NCBI RefSeq assembly: GCF_010093535.1
Contig: NW_022985196.1
Coordinates: 723,061-787,060 of the forward strand
Direction of reading: 5' to 3'
Origin: Lindgomyces ingoldianus
Lineage: Eukaryota > Ascomycota > Dothideomycetes > Pleosporales > Lindgomycetaceae
DNA length: 64,000 nucleotides
Shown here: positions 1-12,001 of the stretch, piece after piece
How positions within the stretch are numbered: position 1 is the stretch's first letter
Layout: each line of letters opens with the position of its first letter
The notes under the pieces: model-generated
Database searches by the model: none
The model's input: the letters and a program-made list of their open reading frames with translations, nothing else
What the model was told of the DNA's origin: nothing
Position numbers and translations under genes: made by a program

Positions 1-95
1 TTGTTATGGGCCATAATAGAGTTTGTTAGGGTGGGGTCTTGGCAAAAGTGAGCGACTCGGGTGTGTGAGCGACTCGCCCATGAAGTACGTTATAA
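1..95 (+). repeat. Terminal-type repeat, copy 1 (least mutated, cut by window edge)
   Basis: The segment carries the same order of words as 491-616, including a doubled GAGCGACTCG motif spaced by GTGTGT. In this copy the GC-containing words are retained. In the other copies they read AAGCAACTTG, that is, C-to-T and G-to-A changes as left by RIP. It is probably an end of a DNA transposon or MITE, but no transposase was found beside it. The left end lies outside the window. Confidence 0.55.
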
Positions 96-490
96 CTTTA
101 GTAAAACAGGCTTTATAATTAGCTAAATATCTTTTAACTATACTTATACTTAAAGCTTTACTTTAAGCTTTAAATAACACTTTATAAACATACTAGGCTA
201 GTTTATGTAAATATAGCCTAGATTACGCTTAGTGTGTAAAGAATTAGCTATATTAGCTATAAATGCTATCTAAGAGGAAATTTCTTACGCATATAGCTTA
301 AGTATAGTCTTAATAATTACCTACTTTTTTTTATTACCTAGCCTTTATAATTTAGCTGTAGAATTAGCTTGTAAAGGTTATTTAGTGCTATAGTTATTTA
401 TTATCTTTTATAAAACTTTACATATAGCTGTAGCATATTTCTTTAAAAGTTTTATGTTTTATTTAAAAACTTAGAGCGTAAGCTGTATCT

Positions 491-616
491 AACATTCTTT
501 TAGCGCGTCTAAGTAGTGTTATAGGGAATGTATTAGTGTAGGAAGAGTAGTTTAGTAGGGTCTTAGTAAAAGTAAGCAACTTAGGTGTGTAAGCAACTTG
601 CCTGTAAAGTACATTA
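491..616 (+). repeat. Terminal-type repeat, copy 2
   Basis: About 120 bp, including AGTAGTGTTAT, GAAGAGTAGTTTAGTA and two AAGCAACTT words. It closely matches the reverse complement of 55409-55530. The two copies face each other across the whole gene island. Copy 1 at 1-95 is in the same orientation with fewer C-to-T type changes. The sharing is visible by eye. The class of element is inferred. Confidence 0.65.
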
Positions 617-1121
617 TAAGAAAATAAATTATAGTATAAATTAGTTTTTTTAGCGCTTAGCGCATATACTAGCGGTGTGTTTAAATAATTTACATATACT
701 ATACTTATATAAACTATGTGTTTAACTCCTAGTAGTTATTTTACTAACCTTAGCGTAATAGACTTTCTTTTATATTGTAGATAATTAATTACAGATTTTG
801 CTTCCTAGTGCTAGCGAAATAACATTCTCGATGTTAATTCGCGACTTTTAGAGCCGACAGCAACATTTCGACACATTTGTCAGTTCTGATACACTCGAAC
901 ATACTCTTGTACAACTAATTTAATCTGCATTAGGCATTACTAGGTTACTATGCCGACATTAGCTCCTCCCAAATATAAGGCATCAGTATATTATTATGCC
1001 GACTTCCGCTACCCTAGTTTACGCTCAGGGTAAACAGCAATACCAGAATTTTCAACAGCGTGCCCTCAATACTACCTCGTCCTTTCCACCCTCAGTAATT
1101 GGGATCAATAACCCACACTCC

Positions 1122-4100
1122 TTATCTAAACCACCCGCCACGCGTAAAGTCACCTATCTTACACCTAGAGTGCGCCCTCGCATCTCGACTCAGCGCGCCC
1201 TCTAGCACAACACTCAACCGCTTAAAATCAATAGGCTTAGAAAGCCATCCGTCGAATCCAGCGGCTTCCAATGATGCCTGTGAGTGTTGTTCTAGGCTAG
1301 CAGAGACAGCAAAGATTGGTACGCGCCCCGGAAAGGGAGGGTAATCCAGCTTCTGAGGATCACGCTGAGATGCGACGCCCTGAGGAAGAGTGGATGTGAG
1401 TGGGAGCTGTCCAGGATATGTAGACTGTGAAAATTGAGTAACTACCGTCACGGGATCAGAAGAGGGCGGAGAAGGTTCTGTCTGCGGTGCCATATGGAAG
1501 TAGCTTGTTTCTGTTGATGACCCGGATAGGTCCGCTATTCTAGGATTCGTCAGGGGAGGTGATGTAAGGAGGAAGGCAGCAGGTTTCGGGCGTGTCTCAG
1601 GCCTTGGGTGCACGCCTTCGTCTGATTTAGAGAGCGACCTTGGTTGTAGAGACGATTCTATCAATGAAGGTGACGAAGGTTCCAGAGCAGGCGATTTCTC
1701 GCTTTCGTCGGCGCGAATCATGCCAGTTGACTGAATACCATCAACAAGAGGCATCTGCACACCAGAGTTAGTAGAAGTCAACGGGGTGGGTGGTAGACAG
1801 TCCTACACACATTTATGTCCATCAAGATGAATTCTATCTCATGTCTATGCTTCTGGAAGGCCTCGAGGCACTGCTGTCCATCACGACTTGTCTTGACTTC
1901 ATGTCCCATTATTTCCAGCCTTCGTTGCAGGATAGCCAGATTGATAGAGTTGTCATCTGCTACTAAAACTGTAATCTTCTCTTTGCGTGGTGTTTGATGT
2001 AGTGTTTGAATTTCTAGGTCTACATTTTCCGAAGATTCTGGCTCGGAAACGATTGGATTGTGATGGAAACGGATGCCCCCTGTGGTCGACCGCTCGTTTT
2101 GACGCCGGGAGGGGTCAAGGTGTAGTTGGAACATTGTCGGAGCATTTGATAATCCCATTGGGGGAATGCTCGAACGGTCTGGTGAACCTTCGCTACCCTT
2201 TTCTGGTCTGTCCTCGGATGATTCGCTTCGTGCAGATGAGCAAGAATGAGACTTGAGCGCTCCTTCCATCGCTAGTTTTAAAGGTACATCTAGTGAGAAT
2301 GTAGAGCCCCTCCCTACGATTGACTGGCCACGGATTTGGCCCCCGGAATGCTTGACGTACCTCGCCAACAATGCGAGGCCTAGTCCTAATTTCGCCTCTT
2401 TCCTGTCTCTCGGGGGATCCTCATGGGTTTCGCTTAAATCAACATCTTCGTCAGGTACTTGCTCGAATTCCTGGAATAAGTCGTCCAGGTCCCTTTCAGA
2501 CATGCCTCTTCCAGTGTCCTGGACTACAAATTGAACAACACAACTTTCCGTAGTAACTGATCGAGCTCCTAGGTGAACGACGATTCCTCCTTTATCTACA
2601 TTCTTGATCGCGTTTGTAACAAGGCTCGTTACCCCCTGTTGGATTCTTTGAAGGTCGCCCCTGACAAAACGAGGGAGGTTCGTGTCAGTGATGACGTCAA
2701 AGGACAATGACTTCTGAACGGCATGCTTCTGCAGTTGGTCGAGAGTAACCTGTATATCTTTTGGGAGCTCAAAAGTCACATAAACCATAGGAAGAGGCTG
2801 TTGATTGCTACCACCAGTGAGATGAAGCAAGTCGTCGATAACCTTTGGGGATATAAGATTAGCGAATGTTCGAAAGGTGGTCGAGATTCGAGATAGCCGT
2901 CATATGCTAGCGCAGAATATGACATAGCAGTACTCTGTAGCAGATCTAAGAACTTGAAACCCGGCCATACGTACATAGATGAGCGACTTTGATGCAGAGT
3001 GAGATTGGGTCAAGAGTTCTTTCGTATCTTGGTCGAGGGGCTTTTCAAGGGCCAATTCCAAGTAATTTAGGACGGCGTTAAGGGGAGTCCGCACTAAAAT
3101 GTGATGAGTGATACCTAGGTGGGTGGGATAAAGTCGCCTTACTTTCATGGGAGAGATTGAGTAAGAGTAAGCGTTTCATACGAGAATCATGGAGAGCAGC
3201 TTCTTTTTCCCTCCACACGCGGATAAAATTACCATAAACTAGCCTGGTCATAGCCGCAGCCTCGACTACGTCAATGATCAGTGTTTATATAAAGTGGGTT
3301 GCAATGAAGAGGCATACATTGCTCGTCGCTCCACGGCCTGCAAGTCCCTTTGATAATTTCGGTCCACTTCTTGAAGCTATTTCTTGGCTCCAATGCTCCT
3401 ATCTTTGCCATGTTCGGATTCCCAGCCCAATTGACTTCTCTTATCTGGTTTTTTCTGAAGAAGACAATAAAGTCCCCAGCAACGTGGGAGAGTGGAATAA
3501 AGAGCAACCCAGCAATGTATTCGAACTCTGTCTCATATGCCAAGTCTGAGAAATCCTGGGTGATATTCTTGGTGGCAAAAGTGGTAGGAAAATTTCGAAA
3601 GTAGACGTATCTTAGTAGCGTTACGGCCTCTGAATAGGATGGTAGCTTCCCAATTGTACGAGCCTCGCCGTGGACGACGAGGAACCCAAAGTCAGCTTGG
3701 AACAATCGTAGAAGGTCGTCAGACGATGCAGAGATGCAGGCCTGAGGAGTCATATCGATCTGCATCACTGTCAAAGAATTCCTAGCGTTTAGTTTTTTGG
3801 CATTTAATAACTTATCAAGACAAGCGGAAGCGCACAGTCCAACCCAGTAACACAACTCACGAACCGGGAAAGACACTCTGAGTCCTCTTGGTCCGTACGA
3901 GTGACAGCAGATGAGGCCCCATAACTCATCCTCGAATTTCAACGAGACGCTCATTGTTGATCTCACAGCCATGTTCTCCAAGTATTTGAGGTGTACCGGG
4001 GACATGGCGCGAAGGTAAGAGTGTGTGAGGTCCAATGGCGAGCCGAGGTCTGAAATGTTTCGGCATATCAATCTACAAGGATTGCTTTCTCTATCGAAGA

Positions 4101-5354
4101 GAAGACGCACTCTATTGATTTTGTAGAGCTCCCGTGCTTGTTTTGGTATGTCGCTTGCAGGGAAATGGAGGCCCTTGTACACGTCTGAGCAAGCTTGTGG
4201 GTTGATGAGTTCCGCAACAACTGTGCCGTTGTAATCCTCATCGAAACGATAGACCATACACCGGTGAAAGCCAGTCAGCTCCTGGATGATACCCACGATG
4301 GCGTCTAAGAGATCTTGAATGTCATTCTTCATGGAAAGTTGTAGTTGGATCTGCGAGATGATGTTGACCACGTCCATGGTCCTGCCCTCTCCTTGAAACA
4401 TGTCGACTGTGTCGACTGTTATATTGAGTGGTTCGCTCCGGCTGGAAAAGCTTGAGGCTGCATCTATTGGATCGGAATCCATGGTGTTGTACGGCGTTGA
4501 GGGAAGATTATCTAGCTCAGCCTGAATATTGCCCAAACTCTCCTGAAGCTCGAATTCGCATATGAGGAGATGGTGGTCTCCCCCAAGGAAGTGCATCGCA
4601 CACCAAGCAGGGATGATATATCCACTTGGGTCTAGAAAACTGACACTGAAGACCTTTGGTTCGGCAGACTTTGTCGACTTCTTGAACAAGGCAATGACAG
4701 ATTGAGCATGGCTCTGGAAGATTAGACGTTGATGCGCCGGAAAAACTAGGAGAAAATTGTCTAAATCGAATATTACACGAGGGGTGTATTTGCAAATGGT
4801 TTCTGAGTTCTCGCTCACCACACGGCAGAGATATCGAAGGGTAGTGTCGGGTCTTTCAACAACTTCGAGGCCGATGAGCATCCCGTGGGACTGAATGGCA
4901 CCTGGAATGTGTATGGGCTCGTCCTCGCAGCGCGTAATATGAGTACGCTTTCCACTGACTATTCCATGGCCGGTCTCGTCGGAATAGGCGTACTCAGACC
5001 TACCGGCGTAGACGGGCTGCGGGCTTCCTTGTGGTGGCATTTCAAGGATCTCCTCCACGGAAATAGAGGGAGGCCATCTGTGCATCTCATCCTTGTCAGG
5101 ATTGGCATGTTCGATGGGAAGTGAAGTGGTAGCAGGGGATGTGTTGGATGAGTCTGATCTCCCAGAATGTGAAGACTCGACCACCACAATCGACTGCTCA
5201 TGCGTCTCTGAAAGGTTAGATGATCAGGTAAGCAGCCTCAGGGAAGGGAGTTTACGAGACCAGTATACTCACTTATAGGTGTGTTCTGGTTGTCACTCGA
5301 GAGGTTCTGGTTGTTGTTGAGGATTGTGCACCGGATAGGAAAGATTCGCTCCAT
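1122..5354 (-). CDS. fphA: Fungal phytochrome hybrid histidine kinase
   Basis: Red-light sensor kinase of the fungal phytochrome (Fph) family. The model has six exons: 5354-5273, 5207-3318, 3265-3143, 3093-2975, 2842-1811 and 1754-1122. They sum to 3879 nt, or 1292 residues, close to the usual Fph size. In order one sees an N-terminal PAS with the putative bilin-binding Cys121 (RCEDEPIHIPGAIQ), a GAF domain with PASDIP, a PHY domain with the EPRNSF tongue motif, HisKA with phosphoacceptor His697 in LSHEMRTPLN, and an ATPase with N box, DTGRGM and LGLGL. A receiver domain follows with DD, phosphoacceptor Asp1080 and Lys1255. The His box only appears after removal of a 49-nt intron (3094-3142). 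The receiver is interrupted by about 130 low-complexity residues between its Asp and its Lys. Start: ATG at 5354 gives MERIFPIR; an in-frame ATG at 5396 is also possible. Phytochromes of this class act in the cytoplasm and nucleus on phosphorelay and light-dependent development. Confidence 0.93.
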
Positions 5355-5788
5355 GTGAGGCGAGTCGGCGCATGAAAGAGGGAAGACGGGCATACACTGG
5401 AGGGCTGACGGAGGGGCTGCTAAACACGGTGGCGACACAAGTGGCTGTGTGGAGGTCTATTGAGGGTCAAGAACCGTGTCCTTGGCGCCGATAGTGAAGC
5501 ACAAGGCCGTATCGTGAACGGGCTTTTCCGCAGTTGGTGATGTGGCCCGTGCATAGGATTGGCTGGAATACCAAACACGATACTTATATTTATAAGCTAA
5601 TTCCTAACAACCAGAGGTACCAAATTCCTTCTTAATCACGAAAACCCTAAACGGTCAGCTTCCGTACAAGGAGCGCGTTCGCATCTGGACCCCTAGAGAG
5701 GCAGGCTTTAGCAGAAGGAGATCTCTCAGAAGCTTAGGATACCTCTGTCTACAGTCTACAGTCGTATAATTGTTTTAACACGCCAGAG

Positions 5789-7300
5789 ATGCCGACAAAG
5801 CTACAAGGTCGCGGTCCAAAGATCTGTACACCTCTATTAATTCTGCTCGTACGCCATGCGATAGAGAATGCAGAGCAGAAGCAGAAAACGCGTGAGTAGG
5901 TTGCTTATAAGCCAGGGATTAAAGCCTGTTAGCGTACGTTAATTAAGGCCTTTAAGAAAGAGCTATACTACAGACGCAAGGTAACAGAGAAGCCTTTTCC
6001 TACACCGCAGCACATAGACGATCAACAATTATAGGCGTGGGAGCATTTAAACTAGACTAATAAGCAGCGGGTTTGTGGAGACTGGTCTAACAAAGTGTCT
6101 GCCTATATAAACTATAGAGAGGTCTTTGTGATAAGGCGAGCAGAGAAGTTCCAACTAGACTGCTATGTACAAAAATTTAAAGGCTTCTTATCTTAGGTAG
6201 TCTAAGCAATTATCTCTCTTAGTACTAAAGGACTATTGCTGTTTGTTAAAAAGAATCCAGAGTAGAATAAGACCAAACTAAAATCTAAGGTGAATATCGC
6301 ACATATGCTACCTATAGCAGTAGCAGTCTAAGATGCTCTTAGAACAAGGAGGCTATCCTTACTAAGGATAATCTATTAGTTCGCACCTCTAAGGTGACTG
6401 CTTAGGTAGAGTGGGAGCTAAGGATTATAAAGCCGTTGTAGCCTGCAAACTTACTAGATCTTAACCTAATTATAAATGTCTAGCAATTGCTCAAGTATCA
6501 CGTATCTCTATTATTCACTGTACATCTTGCCAAGTCTTTTCTCTTATTGGTTTAAAAAAGCGCCGGATTAATGTCTAATTAGCCTATAAAACTTTCCACC
6601 ACTTTTGCAAATATTCTAGATTTTTAAGGCAAATAAATATATTTTACTAGGTCTATTACTATATTCTAGGTGTTTTAATGCAATATTATAATGCTGTGTT
6701 CTGTTGTTGGTGGGCTAAAGTTTGCCCCTTTGTTACTGTTCACAGTTTTAAGGTGTCGCCAAGCCGGAATCGGTATGTCGGCGTCTGTCTTCCGAATGTC
6801 AAACCTGACTTTGCAACTGACCGACGCGGTGCTCCGTATGAACATTGTCGGCGGCACAGGAGATTTGTTTGTCTATATCGCTATTCTTCCTTTGTTATTG
6901 CTAAATTTTCCTCATCCAAGCTTCCGAAAAGGAAGGCTCATACCTGCTCGTATAGAAGCAGTATCTATGTGAGAGGTATCGAGCAGGAAGCACAAGGCAC
7001 AGAGAGGGGATGCAGGATAGAGGGTATATGGCAGAGCTACAAGAGAGAGAGAGAGAGTAAACCTTAGGGTCAGAGGCAGAGGTATGGAGGCCGAAGAACC
7101 GATATACCCCGTGCCAAGCCTTTAGGGTACTCAGGGGTTGGACATAACAGTGACAATCTACACACCCAGGCAGAGCTACGTTAGTATCTAACAGAGGAGT
7201 GGAAGAAAATCAGCATTAACAACTACTTAGAGTACATTAAGAACACAAGTGAGCGCCGCTGGGCAGTTATCTAGGCAGGTAGTGGTCACATAAAATGGTG
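5789..7300 (+). pseudogene. Degraded Tc1/mariner-like transposase remnant
   Basis: A start with a helix-turn-helix-like N-terminus lies at 5789. Near 6090-6240, broken by stops, the frame reads like the DDE core of Tc1/mariner enzymes: a WSNK-like relic where the first Asp-Glu would sit, VFVIRRAEKF, then STKGLLLF. A stretch near 7190-7300 reads ERRWAVI and then GSGHIKW, which resembles the conserved C-terminal end of fungal mariner transposases. The distance between core and C-terminus is about 600 bp longer than expected, so a second insertion or unrelated DNA may lie in between. Many in-frame stops arise from C-to-T/G-to-A changes. The element is dead. The family call rests on short motifs only. 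Confidence 0.45.
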
Positions 7301-8351
7301 ATTGGTGTTATTTTGTATGTAAAATTCGGCGGTTGATTATCTAACAAAATCTTGGGAAAACTAGCGGAGCGGCCGGTTCAGGGAGCCCCTTGTAGGCCCT
7401 GCTTGGAATCAGGCCACTTGGGTAAGCTTAGCTCCGACTGAGCGTTCCGCAAGTGGAGCGTTGCTGGTGTTCCGTAGTTGAGGATTGGTGGACGAAATGG
7501 TAAGAACCTGACACGTTAGACAGAATGATACAAGGAGATGCAAGAATGGGTTGACAATGGAGAATATCAAAGTTTCACTCCAGTAGAACCCTCCCTGTTT
7601 CGCACAAGACTAGCTCATACATCCTGTGCCTCAATTCCGGTGGCAACCAACCAAACAGCCGTGACTGGCTCTCTACTCCTTCATTGTGTGCTTTCCATTT
7701 CTATCGACAGAAGGGCTCCACTTGCGATTCCGGACTGCGCGGACCTGTCACTGGAATCGAATTGTGCGCAGCTCCTAGTTCCTTTCGATACGTTTACGCG
7801 TGCCCCGAGACAGACAGGCACATGGTTAGCAATAGAGACTACCACATAGGCACAGCTGTAAGGTAGGTCAGGTAAAGATTCTCAGCCAATTTTAATCCCT
7901 GGGTGAGAGTACCAGAAGAACGTGATGTCTTCCCTAACGAACGACATCGTGTCGGATAACAAGCCGCGAATGAAGGGTATCGGTAGGGCCCGCATTTATT
8001 TACAGACCGCCGAAGCAGAGACAATCTGACGGTGGTTGAAGGGGAGAGACGAAGTACATGGGGGTTAAATGTGTTTAAAGACAGATTATTTTAGAAGGAT
8101 CGGGGCAGCTGTCGATTCGTCATGGGCTCAATCCTCACCGAACAATGATTTATTGTTCGCAGCTTTAGTTCTTATCCAAATGCATTGTAGCATTGCCTAC
8201 CGTCATTCGGAAACACCTTGACCGCCGAGGTATTTCAGCAACGGACTCTGAGCTAGCCCCTCGTTGCAAGTCTCTGGCGCCCAACCGATGAGGACCTAGT
8301 CCGCAGAAAGTTAGCCTCTCTTATATCCCTACCCTTGCAGTCCAGCCACCG

Positions 8352-8387
8352 TCTCAGCCTCACTCTCAGCCTCACTCTCAGCAGCCT
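8352..8387 (+). repeat. 12-bp tandem repeat (about 3 units) in promoter
   Basis: Two exact copies of TCTCAGCCTCAC and a diverged third lie about 90 bp before the ATG at 8477. This is a pyrimidine-rich tract such as often precedes fungal transcription starts. No function is demonstrated. Confidence 0.6.
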
Positions 8388-8476
8388 CGAGGCGGAAGCC
8401 GAAATGAGGTTTTCTCGCGCTTCCTGTATGCGAATTGCGCACTTCGATCGTTTCACTAGCCAAAGAAAAGCTCGTA

Positions 8477-9937
8477 ATGGCGTCGAGAAAGTCGAGCCCT
8501 CCTGACTCCCTCATCCCCCTCGCCCACGCGCTCGGTTACTCAGACTACCCACACAGTAACACCGCCTCGCCGTATCTGAATTATATCTTAAACCAGCACA
8601 TTGCACGAACGACGCTGGAAGAATACCTGTCTCTATTTCAACGAATCATAGCGCATTTCTCAATCCCCGATGTGCTAGAAGACGGGCGGCCACAGCGTGA
8701 TAGCATACAAGTGCTTCTCGACGAGTTGGTCGCCTCCAATGGCCAAGGCCTATTCATCGATACACCAGCGGGAAGTGTAATACGGAAGGAGGATGTTGAG
8801 GATACTGTGCTTTATATCTTGGGTGTGTGGACCATGATGTTGAGCTCCTTTGTTCGGTTGCCGAACGGGTTCAGGAAGGTCATTGTGGCGTACAATCATC
8901 GAGCGCAGAGAAAGGTGACCGGGGATCACGTGTATGAAGATAGCCTGGCAGGATTGATACGCGGTAGTGGGCTTCTTCCTTCGCCGGGTAATTGGAGCCA
9001 TGTTGAGCGCCCTGAGAACGACGTCGTGCGTGCAGCAATGAGCCTGGTTGCTTTGATATCCAGCAAAACCCCTCCAGGGCGCAGCTCCCCGGACACCTCC
9101 AGAAGTCCCTCGACCTCTTCTCTGTTCGAAGAATATGAGTCAACATTATGGCAAGGTCAAATAACCTCCCAATCACTGGACGACATGGACTCGCTAGAGT
9201 CCTTGGAAATCAAAGCTACTCGTCTCAATGCCTTTACATTGAACGTATTAGGGGCCGTGGAGATTTCCTGGACCTTCAATTTATCCCGACACTTGGTGTT
9301 ATCTAAGCACAGGGGACGCTATGGGTTGGAAATTTTTGCTCTCCCGTGCGTGTTCGCTGCTACAACCCTAACCTCAGCTACTGTTGGCATAGCTCCAGAG
9401 CTCGCGCAAGAGATTCAAGAATCATATCGCATACTCTTTAATGCATGGCCCAATCCTCCTCTGCATGCAAAACTCGGTACCCTTCTTGGTGTTCGCAAAA
9501 TCTGCTGGTGTTGGTCATGCTCTGCCTACCGGTATCGAAATCGTACGCTATCGACCCTCAAGAAGAAGTTCAGCTTCAACTCGAGAAGGACAACTCAGAA
9601 TCGCGACGTTATGGCTAAGAGTGAATTCGATCCATTGCTCATTGAACTCATGTCTGGTAACTCAACCTCTAATTGGACATATGATCTCTTCCCATGCCTT
9701 TGGCCGAGAATCACGATGTTGGAGGATCATCTCCAGCGAGCTAAGCCGTGGAACATATGGATTCTGTTCCGAGACCGGAGGGACACTCTCCAGTTCTGGA
9801 CTTTTTTGTAAGTATAATTTTGGCCTGGATATATAGTATCAGTGCTGACTGCGTCCAGTTTCGCTACAGTCGTGGTCATGTTGACATTCTTTCAAGTTGC
9901 CCTGGGAATCGCCCAGGTCGTGGGATCCTTTTTGTGA
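8477..9937 (+). CDS. Fungal-specific protein of unknown function with C-terminal membrane segment
   Basis: Two exons, 8477-9807 and 9859-9937, split by a 51-nt intron with GTAAGT and CAG ends, give 469 residues. The first in-frame ATG is 8477; the open frame runs further upstream without another ATG. I do not recognise a named domain. The middle has long hydrophobic and amphipathic stretches (LYILGVWTMML; LNVLGAVEISWTFNL). A Cys/Trp-rich word, CWCWSCSAYRYRNR, precedes a basic tract. The C-terminus contributed by exon 2 is a hydrophobic helix (ATVVVMLTFFQVALGIAQVV), so the protein is probably tail-anchored or has its only clear membrane segment at the end. The pattern resembles lineage-expanded ascomycete hypothetical proteins. 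Function and localisation are unknown. Confidence 0.75.
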
Positions 9938-10041
9938 AGTCATAGAGGCAGGCCCTTTATCCCCACCCAGGTTCTGCACTCGCGCCAGCATTGTCTACCT
10001 CGGCCAACTATGTAAAGAGTCGAACCCGCCGAAATGATACG

Positions 10042-11700
10042 TCAAGCTATCACCTCATCCAGCCCTCGTGCTTCCCACTCGTCTTGCGCTTCCTGCTGTT
10101 CCAATTTAATCCTTTCCTTCGCCAACGCCAATTCTGCTTCCTCAATTATTCCCTCCTCCCATTCGAATACAGCCTCGGACTCCGCTTGCCTAAAGTTAGG
10201 GGTACAAAGTTAGCACAGTTCTTTAAAGTAAAAGGGTCTAGCACTACTACCACTTCAGTCTGTAGCAGTTTTTGAAATACCACTTAAGTAGCATTACAGA
10301 CTTTGCAACATACTGCGGAATTTACGTACCTGAAATGTTCTACCCGGTCGAGAGGATCCATAAACTCAGGCAGTGGTGGGATGGCATCCAGACAGACATG
10401 GGGTTCAAGGTCCAATTCTACCAGGTCTACTACATCGCCGATATCCACGACCGTAGAAATGTCTCTGATGTACTGATCCGTTTTGATGGAAGGCGAGGCG
10501 TTGCCATTCCAGCACCACTCTACTCTCTCATCACACCACACTCTCACGTCTGGCCTCTCTCCCCCCCCAGCGTCGTAACCTCCTCAAAAACTCCCCCAAG
10601 TTCAAGAGTTTTCAGCCTCGTCCACCCCACACTCAACGTCGGGCCTAGAAAATGGCGAAAACGCTCGTCCATGGGCATAATCTTCTGCCTGATAATGCTC
10701 AGGACCTGCCCCCATGGACTCCCATACCACTTTGGCCGCACTCTATTCCAAGGAGATAGCGTCGAACGCCCATGTTCGAGTCTCAAATGCCGGGGTTGCA
10801 CGGCCACTACAAAAGCTGCCCATTCTTCGTACACCTTCTCATCCAGCGTGAGCTCCGAGGGTCTTTCCTGCTGCACATGCTCCTGTCCCTGCTTCTTCAA
10901 AAATAAGTGATCAAGATTCGTACATCTTGCCTGCAAATCTGACGAATCGAGAAGACCGTAGATACAGCATGGTGTGTTTTTTTCGGTTCTGGCTTCGGAT
11001 GGAGTGGGTTTGGGCACGGCTCATCATCCTTGTAATATAGCCCCTCAATCAAATTATACAGTGTCAAAGACGATACCCTTGCTTTATTTTCTCCATGCAG
11101 AATCGCAGACGCGAGACCCCAGCCCATAATCCCTCCCAACCTGATATTCGTCGTTTGTGGGAAGAAGGTCATTCCCAATGGAAGGGGAAACTTACTTGAC
11201 GGACGATTCATACTCCCGCCATCGATGTCCACATTCGTAACGTTCTCCATAGCTCCAAACATGTGGAAAGAGTGCTGAGCGTGAAGCACCTGGTCGTCTG
11301 AGCACATGTCCCTTACGTAGTGCCATATGTCCAACGTCCACGTGAGTCTCCGCACATGTCTCGCATATTCCGGCGTTCTAATCAGTTGTCTAATAAATCG
11401 ACTGTGCTTTCTCGCTATGTCTTCAGGCCGCCAGTAGGCCCAGTGATACACGAATTGGGTGAAATGATGTACTTGGTACACTTCTGCCGAGGTTTCGAGT
11501 GGCATTTTGTAGTGATGAAGCCCGATGTCCACGTCTCGGTATAGAAGCGAGAGACTGAGCTCATGGAAAAGTTTGCTGGTAGGGGACATTGTTTTTAGGA
11601 GAGTAGATAAAGGTAGGTAAGATAGAATGTGCAACCAGACTTCTTTGGGGAGGGTGTCTGCGATGAGGATCCCGGGACTGGGTATTCCAGGGCGGAACAC
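10042..11700 (-). CDS. F-box protein gene disrupted by two one-base frameshifts
   Basis: The minus strand encodes an F-box-like start (LPKEVWLHILSYLPLSTLL) followed by leucine-rich repeat-like text, but in three frames. Reading moves from frame to frame at an A7 run (about 10977-10983) and at a G8 run (10561-10568 on the plus strand as C8). Both shifts need one extra base in the run. Beyond them a 140-nt intron (10190-10329) joins VEHFR to QAESEAVFEWEE, and the last exon ends at 10042 with a Glu/Ala-rich helix. No in-frame ATG precedes the F-box: the first codon at 11700 is GTG, with an in-frame stop further up, so the true start may be in an unseen upstream exon or behind a third shift. Either the assembly undercounted homopolymers or this is a young pseudogene. 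F-box proteins recruit substrates to SCF ubiquitin ligases. Confidence 0.6.
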
Positions 11701-12001
11701 AGTGGTTGCATTTTGAACAGGTATCTGTTTTCCAGTGGTGCTATTCTGGGAAGTCGGTGCGCATGAGGGTCGAATGCAATACTTTCGGTATCGAGGCTTT
11801 GTGGTGAGTATGGTTTCACACGCGCTCTCAAGGTTCTTCTAGGCTTGCCTAAGAACTGAGTTCTGCCCAGTCTCCATCCCCGCCAAACAAGCCAATGGGG
11901 CGTCAACTTCGAGTTTTAGAATGCGGGCTGGGAGTACACCAATGTTCACACGAATCTAATTCAACGACCCTAAGTATGCCCCAAATTCCAGTAGCTAAGC
12001 G

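Larger units (their letters stand above)
1..1121. other. AT-rich, RIP-degraded left flank without genes
   Basis: No coding region can be supported here. The first 800 bases are very AT-rich and stop-dense. They are full of TA-rich words such as ctttataa and agctata, as expected of repeat DNA mutated by RIP. Two copies of one terminal-type repeat lie inside (listed separately). From about 840 the composition becomes more balanced and leads into the 3' end of the phytochrome gene at 1122. Two short plus-strand open frames around 996-1344 overlap that gene's antisense and show no family signature. Confidence 0.6.
5355..8476. other. Gene-poor repeat patch upstream of the phytochrome gene
   Basis: About 3.1 kb without a supported intact gene. 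The first 400 bases should hold the phytochrome 5' UTR and promoter. From about 5600 to 7300 the DNA is AT-rich and stop-dense and contains the mariner-like remnant. A (GA)n run sits at about 7041-7058. Between 7300 and 8350 I see only short open frames without family features. A 12-bp unit (TCTCAGCCTCAC) is repeated nearly three times at about 8352-8387, just upstream of the next gene. Confidence 0.5.

Noticed and set aside
2900..3148. Apparent degenerate histidine-kinase box (HHILVRTPLN) in the phytochrome
   Set aside because: It arises from reading through a 49-nt intron. Splicing 3094-3142 gives a normal LSHEMRTPLN box.
6675..7067. Overlapping plus-strand frames of 93 and 129 codons
   Set aside because: They lie within repeat debris, have no domain, and include a (GA)n simple repeat in their ends.
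10010..10050. Possible tRNA signal (GAGTCGAACCC, resembling a reversed T-loop)
   Set aside because: No acceptor stem or anticodon arm can be folded around it, and it overlaps the end of the F-box gene.
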